Source of the DNA: Gordionus sp. m RMFG-2023
Taxonomy: Eukaryota; Nematomorpha; Gordioida; Chordodea; Parachordodidae
Assembly: GCF_954871325.1 (NCBI RefSeq)
Contig: NC_088777.1
Coordinates: forward strand, 28,621,366-28,685,365
Reading direction: 5' to 3'
DNA length: 64,000 nt
The notes under the pieces were generated by a model, which was given only the letters and a program-made list of their open reading frames with translations, had not been told where the DNA came from and did no database searches. Below, piece after piece: positions 10,284 through 22,435 of the stretch (position 1 is the first letter of the stretch; each line of letters opens with the position of its first letter). The position numbers and the translations under genes are program-made.

Positions 10284-11862
10284 ATAACAAATTCTTTATT
10301 TATATTATATTTAAAAAATAATGTAACAAATTCCTTACTACCACCGATATCTATACAAATCAATATATACAAATTTAAATATTAATTTTAAAAAATGAAC
10401 ATTTCTTCTTTTTTTAGGGCTATATATTTTTGAAAAATTTTTATTATTCCGATGATTCTTTTTCATATTTTGATCTAAACCTGGAATCCACTCCGATATC
10501 GATGGTCCATTAATATTTATGAACATTAAGTTTGACAAATTATTTTACTCCTAAACTCTTTCAATAATCTACCATGATCAAATTCATAAGATATAAAGCC
10601 CCTTTCACACTCAGCAGTATTGCAAGAAAAAGTATCCACGCAGATAAGGAATTTTTTTAATTTTTTTGATATATTTTAGTCAATATGTCAAAGCCCAGCA
10701 TATTAATTCTTTGACATTATCCAAAACGAGTTATTTTCGGTTTCAAAATGATTCAATATAAGTCGTCTCCACGTCCCCATCTTTGGAACAAATTTTTTAA
10801 CTTTTTTTAAAATTAAGCTATAGAAATTCTTACAGCTTCCAATGATATATTTCCTTAGTGTCAAACTCTTCTCTTCGACCACCATTTCCTGAGTATTTTC
10901 GACCTTTTTAAGAAAAATATCGATTTTCGATAAAAGGTTTCAATATAATTTTCTAATAAACTCCATTTTCCTTCTTTTATTTAAAATATTATTTTATAAA
11001 TTCCGAAATTTATATTTTCTATAGAAGCTCATTTTGCGGCGAATGATGATTTAACAACTACAAAAAAATAGTCCAATTTTAAAATTTTTGAAATGTTTAA
11101 ATAGGAATTTGAAATTTTCATATAGGTAGGTTGTTAATTATAATTTACTATTAAAGAAATAATAATTGGGATATTTTTTTCATCGGGTTCTTTTATGTCC
11201 TTTTGTCAATTAACCCTTTTTTATTGATTGCTTGATATATATAAAAATAGATCATTAACAATACGTTGACCACAATAAAATATTACGAAATGGATGACCT
11301 TAAACTGTACTAAAATGTTAACTGTGAATAAATGAAAAAATTAATTAATTAAAATTTTTATGTTTTTATTTTTAATCTACAAATATTTTTACTTTACCCT
11401 ATCCCCTTTTAGATTCCTACTTCTACCCCCCTTCAAAAAAATTGGTGATAAATTGCCCTTGTATATGTTATATGTAGGTTAATATTTACAAGTGTCACTT
11501 AATTCAGATATTTCATTTTTATTTAAAAATATACTATTAAAAAAATCCAAAACTTATAGGATTAAAAATAGACCAATTTACAATTTCTCTAGAAAGCATA
11601 ATGTAGTCCTGTCTAATGGATAGCTTTGAAAACGAGCTTAAAAACTTTAAAATTATTTTTTTATTTTAGAAATTCCTTCACATATTTACGTTATTCAAAA
11701 AGAAATAGGCCTAGGAACCTATATGCGCGATTTGAGAGTAAATAAAAATTCTCTGCCAAAGATTCAAAGTAAATGAATATGATGGGCTTCTAAAATATAT
11801 CAATGAAGATATTCTTAATGAAAATTTTAAAAAATTCCTTAGGTATGTGGATACTTATTTTA
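10284..11862. other. AT-rich stretch with a second hAT relic
   Basis: About 10510-10660 on the minus strand reads CNTAECERGFISYEF, resembling the AECERGFS block of ZMYM/KIAA1586-type hAT C-termini, with open sequence continuing upstream to about 10885. No TIR or TSD could be paired with it. From 10900 to 11860 I see only AT-rich sequence without genes. Confidence 0.45.
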
Positions 11863-12188
11863 ACAGATCTCAACTTAATCTCAACTTTCTTATAATTCCT
11901 TAGATTCAATTTCTTAAACCTCAATTATAAAATATCTTTCTTATCTTATATAAAATGTAACCCAATTTTTTAAATACTTTCATTACTATTTAACTTTTTA
12001 AAAAGTAATATTAATTACAACAAAAAAATTAATAAGAATTTGTCAAAAAAAAGGAATGATCAATGTATTCATCGAAAAAAAATATTCTCAAAAAAATAAT
12101 TCCGTCTTCTTTTTAATAATGTTATTATTATTTATTTATTTATACCAATCAACACTAGTGTATATTGTTGATTGAAATTTATATAAAT
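11863..12188 (+). repeat. Dispersed repeat R1, copy A (left part)
   Basis: From AGATCTCAACTTAATCTCAA to about 12188 this matches 28316-28640 closely, with blocks such as AAAATATCTTTCTTATCTTA and AATTCCGTCTTC shared. Copy A is split by the GC-ended hAT at 12189-16933 and resumes at 16934 with ATATATATAATTACATATTA. Copy B is uninterrupted and shows the pre-insertion state. Confidence 0.85.
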
Positions 12189-12636
12189 CAGAGACCTGCA
12201 GGCCCGGCCCTAAGCCCGCCCGGGCCGGTTTTTTGAAATAACCGGGCAGGACCGGGCCTGATAAATTTTATTTTTAAAATACCCGGTCCGGGCCGTAAAA
12301 TTTTTTAAAAAATTTATACAACATGAATTATTATATTCGTCAATTAGATATGGTTATTATGATTATATATAGTTATGATTAATATAATGTTGGGTGAAAG
12401 TTAACACTAGCCAACACTCATAGTATCTATTACATAATATAATTCTAGTTTTCCTGCCATGGAATAAATATGCAAAGGAAATAGGTAATTAGTACATTAT
12501 TATATAATATATATATTATATTTTTTTATTAATTAAAATATCGTTTTATTATTTTATAAATACAATTAATTTAGTATATTCTTAAAATATTATTTACACA
12601 AATTTTTTATAGTATCAATTTGTAATATACTAAATA

Positions 12637-15600
12637 CAGAGTTGTTAAGAGATCGAATCAAAATATCGACGATCCTGGATTCGATCGCAAATTTGTCAAT
12701 TTTACGAGATTTATGATTCTGACTTAAATTGAGGATCGAGATCATTTTGTTCAAAATTCGATCCCGATCTTTTTAAAAATTAATTTTTTACTTAAAAAGC
12801 AATAAATAAAATAAAAATTTTGAAAATAAATTAAAATATTATTTTTAAAAAAAATATCTATCTTCATAGTTTATCAACTTCCATTCCACCATTTATTTTA
12901 TAGATATATTTATTCATTTCCTAAATTTTACAGCTCTTACAAGTTATTTAATATAAATTTATAATAATATATTAATATTTATTTTAATAAGTAAATGTAA
13001 ATGTCCATTATAGATTTAGAAGATTCTATTGCTTCTACTATTGATGTAACAGCAGATATAAGTGAGAATGAGAATCTTTTACCATTTTTGAAATTATGCA
13101 AGTATTTTACTTTATGTGAAATGGATGGCAACTCTTATAATATGATCAGCATTAAATGCCGTCTCTGTAAGAAGATAATATCATCTTCCAAAATATCATC
13201 CTCGAACTTAAAGAGACATTTACAAGTAATTTTTTTAAATTTTTTTTATTTGATAATCTTAATGTCAACATGTTTAAATTTAATTTATTACATTCCTGAG
13301 TTGAACAGGTCCTACAGAAATAAAATCTAGATACAGATTCTTTATAAAAAAAATGAATTATTAGATACAGTATAATTAATAAAATATTTGATGAAGAGTT
13401 AATCTTAATTTTGTTTTGTAATTTATATATAATAATTAGGCATTTATTTTTTAACTATTATATTAGTTTAATTTTCAAAAGAAGAGTATTTATAATAAAT
13501 GGAAGTGTAATAACTAATAATTAAGTCTTTATAATGTATTTTGACTTTCTTTAATATAATTAAAACATCCAGTTCAATGTTATTTTTATTGAACTTAGCA
13601 ATGTTTCACCAAAAGAAAAATAAATATCTATTCTATTATTTCTTTATTATAATATGTTAAATCTAATTAATTAGTATTATAGTCAGTTTGAGCTTGATTA
13701 TATAATCCTCTTGACAACATTTTTAGGGCTTTTTTTAATAATATATATTGAATTGAAATTTTTTGTATCATTTGACTCAATCCGTAAGTTCTTAAATGCC
13801 AAAAAGTCTCATTATATTCATAATAAGAAAATTCAAAATCTTTGGCCCATATCATCTTGGGCAACTTTTAATAATGATAGACAATATTGTAAACTTACAT
13901 TTTTAAGATAACCTACCCCCTTTTAACCACTAATATAACATACTTTAATATGTTTAACAAAATTTGTTGAACCCTTAATCCATAGTTCTTAAATGGCAAA
14001 AAGGCTAATTATATTCATATATAGGAAAATATTTTATCAAAATCTTTAGCCCATATCATCTTGGGCAACTTTTAATAATGATAGACAAGGACAATATTGT
14101 AAACTTAAAATTTAAAATAACCTATAACCTTTTTTAACCATATATAAATTAAATAATATACTTTAATATGTTTAACAAAATTTTTGTTGAACCCTTTATC
14201 ATTTTTTTGTTTATATAGGTTTTACATTCAGCCTGTACATTGTTTTTTTTAACTTTAAATTTCCATATAAAATTTTAAAAATGAAATTTGATTCAGGAGA
14301 AGTTATTTTCATCCAACTTTGATACATACTATTTTTTTCTTTTATAAAGAAAAAGCACAGTGAATTTAAAAATGAGATTACCAAACACCTCAACGAATTC
14401 TCTACACAAAAAAATATATCACTGCAAAACCAAAGTGGTTCTGGTTGCAAATCCAGACAATCTAAATTAAATTTTAACAATCTAAACATTCCAGCTGTAT
14501 CGCAAAAAACAGCAGACAAGGTTATCATGGATTTTATTATTGACACTTTCCAATCATTGTCTCTGGTTGATGATCCTTCATTTGAAAAAATGATTTAAAC
14601 TTTTTCTCCTGCGACAAAAATTATTTGTTACCAAACACTGGGCAACAGGATATCTACTTCCTTCTCTTATATGACGACAAATCTTATAAGAGATTTGTCT
14701 GAAGTTTCTTATGTATGCACCACTGCTGATTGTTGGAGTGGTCATCGAAGGTATATTATATTTATATGAATTTTATAATGTTTATTTTATTAGGGCTTTC
14801 ATTGGACTTACTGCACATTGGCTGGATCCATTAACCCTCAAGAGAAGGTCAGCCGCTTTGGCACTGAGGAGGATAATTGGGAGGCAAACATATGATGTTT
14901 TAGCCAACGAAATCATGGGTATCCACAAGTTCTATAAAATTCATAATAAGGTGGTGAAGATGGTGACTGACAATGGAACCAACTTTGTCAAGGCATTTAA
15001 GTAATATTTATATTTAGCAAAAAATATTTAAATAAATTTATTTTTTCTAGAGTTTTTGGAGAAAATGAAAAAGATAGTAGTGAGGATATGGAATTGATAA
15101 ATTTGGATGACATATTATCCGTTGATGACCCAATTATTCCTACTATCAGCCTACCAAAACATCAACGTTGTTGTTGCCATAATCTTAACCTTATTGCAAC
15201 AACAGATGCGGAGATGGCAGATAGTGATCTCAATTATAAACTAATATCTAGATCCACTTTTGCAAAATGTTTTGCTTTAGTTAATAAACAAAATATGTCG
15301 TCAAAAATGGCGGATATTTTATTGGAGAAATTGGGAAGATATTTAATAGCTCCCAACAAAAAAGATGGAATTCTTATTACCAATCCATGAAATTAATAGT
15401 TAAGATGCTTTCTGAAAAGTTTTCAGAAGTAGAACAAGTATGTGATCAAATTGGATTTGCAATGTTTAGGCAAATGGAATGTTTTTTTGTTAAAGAGTAT
15501 GCAACAGTAATACAATGATATTCTCTAAATAAATTTAGGTTATGGAACCTTTGGCGATCTCGTTAAAAATCTTGGAACGGGAGGATAATATGGAGCAGGG

Positions 15601-16770
15601 ATATCTAACTCCCGCTCTATCGATATTGATAGATAAATTAACGAAATTTAGCTGCCTGCGGTATTGTCAGCCCCTTGTAGATAGTGTTCTTAGAGGTATT
15701 GATAAAAGGTAATATTTTTTTATACAATTATTTTATATTATCAGATATCTGATATATTAAAAAAATTGCAAAGATCTGGCAAATTTAGTAAAATATTTTT
15801 AACAGGCCAGTTCTACTAAACCTCTGATATCTAGTAAAATATTAATGGGTCTTTGAAGACATTAAAAATTTATTAGATTATTTGAATTTTAAGCTAATAT
15901 TTTGATTAATATTCTTTGTAAATAAATTACAATGTTAATTTATTTGTATATTAAGTATTAAGTTTACATTTAATCAATATTTATGATATGACCCAAATAT
16001 AAATAAATACCATACAGATGATGTGCCAGACTTGACTGTAAAATTTAAAAGGGTTAAGTTTTGCAGATACTTGATTTGATTTATATGAATAAAATGAACA
16101 CTTATTTAATAATAAATTAATTATCATTTCATAATATAGATTTCCTTCACTGTATGAAGACAGTAACATTTTGGCAGCCATGATTCACCCTAAATTTAAA
16201 CTTAATTGGCCTTATATTAATCTGCCACAAAATATGATGGTAAAAGAAAGATTATTTGCCCATTTGGAAAATATGCAGGAACAACCATATGCGGATACCT
16301 CAAATGAATGTATGGATGACATTGATGCTTTTTTTGGGAAAAATACTGTACAAAATGCTTGTTCCGTTAAAAAAAAATTTTTATTCAAATGATGTTTCCA
16401 TGAATACCATAACATGTTCTAAATGAAAGACGCGGATGTTTAAATGATGATAATTTAGAAAAAATTTTATTATTAAAGGCTAATTTTAATTATAAATAAA
16501 TATATTATAATTGTTATATTTATTATTCAATTACAAAAAATTTCTACCATATTTAATTTATTTTTATATTAGTTAATTTTGCATCGGTTATATTATATTA
16601 TTATTCAATTACAATAAATTTATAACATATATTAGTTAATTTTGCATCGGTCAGAAATTTCCTTCAGAAATTTAAATAGAAAAAAAGGTCGATCCTGGAT
16701 TTCGATCCTCTTTTTTGAAAAGATCGTGATCGGGATTCGATCGTTTTAAAAAGATCGGTTAACAAGCCTG
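12637..16770 (+). mobile_element. BED-finger hAT transposon, copy 1 (4.1 kb)
   Basis: The left end is CAGAGTTGTTAAGAGATCG; the right end read inward is CAGGCTTGTTAACCGATC. It is flanked by perfect 8-bp TSDs ACTAAATA at 12629-12636 and 16771-16778. Subterminal GATCGNGATC and GGATTCGATC repeats are clear on both sides. It encodes a multi-exon transposase (see next entry). Copy 2 at 53738-57855 is nearly identical along its length, introns included, so both inserted fairly recently. Each copy has its own lesions, so neither looks autonomous. Confidence 0.92.
13001..16392 (+). pseudogene. hAT transposase of copy 1, BED finger, about six exons, defective
   Basis: Exons inferred from reading frame and GT-AG borders: 13001-13225 (N-terminus with CRLCKKIISSSK and SSSNLKRHLQ, a BED-type finger), about 14347-14750 (to TTADCWSGHRR), 14794-15000 (AFIGLTAHWLDPLTLKRR to VTDNGTNFVKAFK), 15051-about 15500 (CCCHNLNLIATTDA), about 15538-15709 (VMEPLAISLKILE) and about 16139-16392 (FPSLYEDSNILAAMIHPKFK). 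D, D and C/H catalytic-region blocks of hAT are present. Defects include an in-frame stop in exon 2, a frame change near 15360 and loss of the C-terminal dimerisation segment that copy 2 retains. It would act in the nucleus, cutting at the TIRs. Exon borders are my inference. Confidence 0.8.
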
Positions 16771-16933
16771 ACTAAATATCTGTTTAGAATAAAAAAAATA
16801 AAATGGCTGGGCCCAAAAAATTTTTTTTTTAAATATCCGGGCCTATAATTTTTAAACCCGGGCCGGGCCGTAAAAAATTTTTGAAAAAAAAATATGGGCC
16901 GGGCCGTGCCAATGGTACCTCTGCTGGTCTCTG

Positions 16934-17181
16934 ATATATATATAATTACATATTAATTATGCGAGGCGATGATATGCCACCTCTTTATAGGCCAGAGACA
17001 TTCATCCCAAAAAAAAAAATACATTATACATGATAGGTATTAAAAAAAAACTATATTAAAAATAACATTATAGATATTAAAAATTAAAATATACACAGTT
17101 GGATTATATACTACAAAAAATGCCTATATAATTATGTCACTAAAAAAAATATTGGCACTACATATATATCACACAATTTTC
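16934..17181. other. R1 copy A remainder and AT-rich spacer
   Basis: 16934-about 16985 continues repeat R1 (TAATTATGCGAGGCGATGA against TAATTATGCAAGGCGATGA near 28670). The rest is AT-rich with no recognised feature. Confidence 0.6.
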
Positions 17182-17412
17182 TTACATCAACATGGAATTT
17201 TTTCTAAACTCTTCGGTGGTAGTTCTCCCCGACCCTAATATGGTGGCCGATATACTTGGCATGTCAAGTATCGTCGTAGACATCACCATACGTAATATAT
17301 CCTGCTGGGGTTGTTGAACCATAACACTTGCAATATCCAGCCTTACGTTTCTTGGAATTGCAGGGGATCCCGACGTGGACGTTGTTTGTTCCAGAGCATG
17401 ATTGGTCGTAAG
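17182..17412 (-). other. Unassigned 76-codon open stretch, possible coding relic
   Basis: The minus strand is open without an initiator near its start and reads, in part, NVRLDIASVMVQQPQQDIL, then MPSISATILGSGRTTTEEF and KNSMLM before the stop. Base composition is more balanced than the surroundings and the peptide lacks the usual Asn/Lys/Ile bias of chance frames here. That suggests a real exon or an old gene fragment. I recognise no family. It could be the last exon of a host gene or part of a transposon-borne protein. Confidence 0.35.
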
Positions 17413-18165
17413 TTATCCATTGCACTAGATAATCTTTTTGTTACTTACCTAAACTTTTATATAATTATCCAACAACATACTCACCCTATCCTACTTCATT
17501 CATCTCTTAGCTAATATATTTTTAAGATAATAAGGCAGATTATATTCAATAAACTTAAAATCAAACAATACTCTCCCATAATTAATACTTTATTTAATCG
17601 GTACGGGTTTTCTCCCATCTTACTTCCTTAGGGGTTTAAGTAAGCGGCTTTACTTCTTGTGAGCATAGGTAACTGTAGTCTGCCCATCAATTGTAGATGG
17701 CTCATCTCATAGGCTATCCTAGGGGCGTCACTAGCCTTTTCAATCTCAGGAGGCTCAAAAAAAAATTTAAAATGAATTTCAAAATTACCTTTTTTTAATT
17801 TAACATCAATGACAATTGGTTAACATCATCTAAAATTACTTTTTTTTAGCAAACATTATTCAAAAAAACACCTTTTTTTATAGCTATCTTTTTTTTAATG
17901 ATAAAAAATTTTAATTTTAATGAGGCTCTTTAAATTTTTCAAGGGGCTCTAGTAGCTAGTATTTTCTTTTTGCTGACCCGTAATAATGTTCAATCCGGTA
18001 TTCTTGGGAATGAGTGTCACCTGAAGATAGTGATCATCAAAATCTATGAGCCGCAACTTTGTTTCCATTGAAAAAACAAATTTTATAAAAGTTTTTTTTC
18101 CCTTTTTTAGAAAAAATAAAATTATCAAAGTTTTTCTATTGGAGAAAAAAATATAGCCTCCACTG
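17413..18165. other. AT-rich spacer with hAT-like termini
   Basis: CTAGGGGCGTCACTAGCC at about 17720 and CCTCCACTGCCC ending near 18165 resemble hAT ends (CAGTGGAGGC read inward from the right), but the two do not pair convincingly and I found no TSD. No coding region was recognised. Confidence 0.35.
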
Positions 18166-18660
18166 CCCGTTTGTGTAATAGTCATATCGTTAGACATAAT
18201 CTATGCAATTCAATTATCCTTAGAGCTTTGAGATCTGTTCAAATTCCCTCTATTCTTAAACCTTCCGGTCTTTTCAGATCTGATGGGAAACGGCCTGACG
18301 AGATTTCTCAATTGTCTTGGAAGCGTGGAATTCTTGGTCAGGGATTACTCTTGTAATGATCCACTTGCACCATCCACAAACCCTTAACATTCTTGAGAAA
18401 AAGGAGTCACTTAAAATAGCTAAATATTCCGAAATTTCTCAAGAATACATATTCATTCCCATCATTTCCACAACCCTTACAACTTTTGGGAAATTGTTTA
18501 TCTTTTTCAAGGAACTTGGCTCGCATATACGCAAACTTATAGATGAACCTCGCGAGGGCTTCTTCTTAAGACAAAAACTAGCCATAGCGATACACAAGGC
18601 TAATTACATTAGCTTCATAGGCAGCCTCATCCCACAAGATGATTAGTTTTAACTTCAATA
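18160..18660 (+). pseudogene. Non-LTR element 3' fragment (PD-(D/E)XK endonuclease region), copy 1
   Basis: In order the plus strand gives HIVRHNLCNSIILRALRS, SGLFRSDGKRPDEIS, then after a frame change VRDYSCNDPLAPST, and finally STTLTTFGKLFIFFKELG with LRQKLAIAIHKANYISF before the stop at about 18645. The (D)GKRPDx...(W)DxSCxD pattern is the PD-(D/E)XK-type endonuclease seen in many invertebrate RT elements, followed by their helical C-terminus. A second, longer copy with the same block order lies on the minus strand at 58746-60444. Only the C-terminal third is here, with at least one frameshift, so it is 5'-truncated and dead. Confidence 0.75.
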
Positions 18661-18814
18661 CTTTTTGTGCCCATTCCCCTCCTCTCTTTTTTTTCCTCTT
18701 TGTTTTCTTTTCCCTTATTACTAATATATGTATATTGTTCATTGTATATTAAATGTAACATAACCTTTATAATACTATTTTTAATGTTTTTTAATTATAT
18801 ATAAATATAAATAA
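18661..18814. other. Pyrimidine-rich then AT-rich spacer
   Basis: A CCCCTCCTCTCTTTTTTTTCC tract follows the non-LTR fragment, possibly its 3' untranslated region. Nothing else was recognised. Confidence 0.4.
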
Positions 18815-20425
18815 GGTACATGAAGTTGGCCCCACACTTTTGATTTTCAATAGTTTATCAGTTGGACTAATTTGTACCCGATTTGTACCGTTTTCAGTTC
18901 GTTTTGTACCATCACCGTTTTTGAGATATTCAAAGAACAAAATGGGGGGCCAACTTCACGACGCCCCCCCCCAACTTTTGAATTTAAAAATAAAAAGTGT
19001 ATAGGTTCGATAGAGAATGATTTGTACCGATTTGTACCGTTTTCAGTTCAATTTGTACCTTCACCGTTTACCCGCTATTGACTGTTAAAAATATGGCGCC
19101 AAAAATAAAAAATACTCAAAATTTTTTTAAAAAAATTTCTTAACGAACAACGATAGATAATTTTTTTGTCTTCCTAATGGTGCCTCATATTAAGCTTTAT
19201 CTTCATTATTTATTTCGGAAATCAAATTTTAAACCTTATATTATAGCGTGAAGTTAGCCCCTCCCCCTATATTCAAAATTTGACATTTTTCAAATTTTTA
19301 AAACGATATTAATTTGTACCTGATTTGTACCGATCAAACTCGATTTGTAGCATCACCGTTTATCAGCTATTGACCGTTAAATATATGGCGCCAAAAATAA
19401 AAAACACTCAAAATTTATTTTTTAAAAAAATTTCTTAACATACAACGATAGAGAATTTTTTTTCTATTCCTAATAATGCCTCAAATTAAGCTTAATCTTC
19501 ATTATTTATTTAGGGAATCAAATTAAAAAATACATTTTAAGTGTTTTTATTTTTGGCGCCATATTTTTAACGGTCAATAGCTGGAAAACGGTAATGGTAC
19601 AAATTTGAAATAGTACAAATCGGTACAAATCAGGTACAAATTAACCCGTTTTAAAAATTTGAAAAATGTCAAATTTTGAATATCGGGGGGGGGGGCTAAC
19701 TTCACGCTATAATATAAGGTTTAAAATTTGATTTCCGTAATAAATAATAAAGATAAGCTTAATTTAAGGCATCTTTAGTAATATAAAAAAATTCACTATC
19801 GTTGTACGTTAAGAAATTTTAAAAAAATAAATTTTGAGTGTTTTTTATTTTTGGCGCCATATTTTTAACGGTCAATAGCTGGTAAACGGTGATGGTATTA
19901 ATCGAGTTTGAAACGGTAAACATCGGTACAAATTAACCCTGTTTTAAAAATTTGAAAAATGTCAAATTTTGAATGTCGGGGGGGGGGGGGGGGTTAACTT
20001 CACGTTATATAATATAAGGTTTCAAATTTTGATTTCCGAAATAAATAATGAAGATAAAGCTTAATTTGAGGCATCAAGAAGACAAAAAAATTCTCTATCG
20101 TTGTACGTTATAAGAAATTTTTAAAAAAATAAATTTTGAGTGTTTTTTATTTTTAGCGCCATATTTTTAACGGTCAATAGCTGGTAAACGGTGATTGTAC
20201 AAATCGAACTGAAAACGGTACAAATCATCCTCTATCGACCTATACACTTTTTTTTAAATTCCAGAGTTGGGGGGCTGTCGTGAAGTTGGCCCCTCATTTT
20301 TTTCTTTGAATATCTCAAAAACGGTGATGGTACAAATCGATCTGAAAACGGTACAAATCGGGTACAAATCGTTCCAACTGATAAACCATTGAATATCCAA
20401 AAGTGTGGGGCCAACTTCACGGACC
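18815..20425. mobile_element. Long palindromic (foldback) element with GGTACAAAT modules
   Basis: Ends are GGTACATGAAGTTGGCCCC and its near-complement (…CCAACTTCACGGACC). The left half (to about 19475) reads as the reverse complement of the right half. The right half carries one extra module of about 300 bp. Modules contain ATTTGTACCGATTTGTACC, ATCACCGTTT, a TGGCGCCA palindrome next to AAAAATAAAAAACACTC, and a poly-G/poly-C run beside TGAAGTTGGCCCC. It codes for nothing visible. It resembles a foldback or long-TIR MULE-like element; I could not fix a TSD because the flanks are AT repeats. Confidence 0.8.
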
Positions 20426-20760
20426 TATATAAATATATTCAAAATATTTTTTACTTATTTATTATTTTATTATTTTTATTTATTATTTTATCATACTCAA
20501 ATTAGGAATTTTATTGTTAAATTAAACATATGCAAGAAAAAGAAAAAGGAAAAAAATTTTTTTTTAACAACTCAACACGGACACGTGAATCACAATGTCC
20601 AATTATTCTTCCTCCCAGAATTAATTAAATAATTAAACATTTAAAAGAAAACTTCCGTTATCTCCTTTTCTTTTTCGATTAAATATACAATTATTAAAAG
20701 AAATAAGAGGAAAAAAAATACAAAGAAATAAAGAGAAAAAAATCTTCCTCCTGATGGCAT
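20426..20760. other. AT-rich spacer, no feature seen
   Basis: Low-complexity AT sequence with A and T runs. It may contain the far 3' end of the minus-strand Gypsy fossil that follows, but no LTR could be paired. Confidence 0.4.
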
Positions 20761-22435
20761 TCATTGAACAACCACCATTATTGGTTAATTACCGACATTA
20801 CAAAACAATTTTTTTTAACAAATGTTATTAACCTAATACAAACTGGTCATTCTCAAATCAATGAACTCATCAATATATCACAAAGATATTCCCTTTCGAA
20901 TCAACGAACTCATCAAAGTATCACAAAGATATCCTTTAATGGATCACACAAAAACATTCTTCTTTCCCTTTTTTTCTCCTTATACTCCTGTTCTTATATG
21001 GTCGTTATGATAATGGTGACGTTATCTTCACACTTTATACGATTTAATATTGCCCCCATATTTTCATATTACTTTTTGCCTATCTTTTATTTTTATTATC
21101 GAATAAACGAGCCCATATACCTCGTCCCACAAAAACTTTATATTTCCTTTTTCACATGGTAATATAATAGCACTGCCTTTGGTTAAAATCTAATGGTCCT
21201 CGGGTTCTTCTATCCGAAAATGATGCAACAAGAGTAACACCCACCCGATTTTGGAGTTATTGTAATATATATGGGCCATCCAAATTTCATTTTTTTCATA
21301 TTTGGCCTTTTTAATTTTTCCCTATGGTTACCATTCTCTCCGTTTATCCATTAGAGCTAGGATGATATGGTGGAGCCAACATATGCTTTATGTGTAAAGA
21401 AGTGCAAAAGTTTCAAATATTCTTACTGATGAACGCCGGACCTCCAGAATCCCAAATGTAGCCCACAATTTTTGTAATAATTTAATAACAACCTTGATTG
21501 TTAATCCATTAACTTCCTCATATTCACATGTAACACATTTTATCGTAATTTTTTTAATATCACTACCCATACCATGCCACCATACATATTCATGAGCCCA
21601 AGATTTCATTTTATTTCGACCCTGATGTCCGGCATATAATAGATCAACAAATTTGCTACATAATTTAAAAGGAATTACAGCCCTGTTTCCCCGCATAATA
21701 CAATACTACGGACAATTCTTTTTTAATTTTTTTTATAAATTTTACAATTATTTTTCCTCGATTTCTTTTCCGTTAATAATTTTATCTGACTCAATTCTTT
21801 ATCTTTTAAAGTATGGAAATTAAGATCCTCCAAATTAGTAGGACCACCTCTTAACATATGTGAAAGAGAACAAACCAATAAATTCTCCTTTTACATTACT
21901 TTATTTTTATTTAAATCGAGATCTTCTTCCCTCGATCCCAACCTGTATAAAATATCTGACAAACAATTTTTTTGCATCGACGATCTAATTTCCACATTGA
22001 AAATTCCCACTAATAAAAATCAAGGTTGCAATCGTGGAGATAACATTAATTCTCGATTATCCTTTTTGAATAAAGGAAACAAATGGTTTATAGTATAAAT
22101 TACAAATTTTTTCCCGATTAAATATTCATGACATTTGGTTAAACCAAAAATAAATACCAACGCTTCCTGTTTAATAACGGAATATCGCGTTTCCACTTCT
22201 CGAAAAACTCTTGAAAAAAATAAAATTGGTCTTTCCAAACCATCAATTAAATGTAATAATGCAACTCCAACCCCTTTGCTAGATGCATCAACCTCTAATA
22301 TTATTTCCAAATCATTGTTAAAACTCACAAAATTAAGTTCTTTCCCAATTTTCTGTTTTAACGTTTCAAATGTAAATTGTTGTTCACTTGCCCATTCAAA
22401 ATGAATTCCCTTTTGTAATAATTTACAGGGTTTCC

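Larger units (their letters stand above)
12189..16933. mobile_element. GC-ended non-autonomous hAT, interrupted by a second hAT
   Basis: The left end is CAGAGACCTGCAGGCCCGG and the right end is CTGCTGGTCTCTG, so the TIR is CAGAGACC(T/A)GCAG. Subterminal GGCCCGGGCCGG-type repeats are conspicuous in this AT-rich DNA. The flanks ATATAAAT (12181-12188) and ATATATAT (16934-16941) form an 8-bp TSD with one mismatch. Without the inner element it is only about 600 bp and encodes nothing recognisable, so it depended on transposase from elsewhere. A related element lies at 63148-63511. Confidence 0.75.

Noticed and set aside
17720-18165. Complete hAT MITE from CTAGGGGCGTC to CCACTG
   Set aside because: The two termini are not complementary and no TSD flanks them.
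20764-21162. 132-codon plus-strand open frame
   Set aside because: It lies antisense to the 3' part of Gypsy fossil 2, has no domain, and shows the composition expected of AT-rich shadow sequence.
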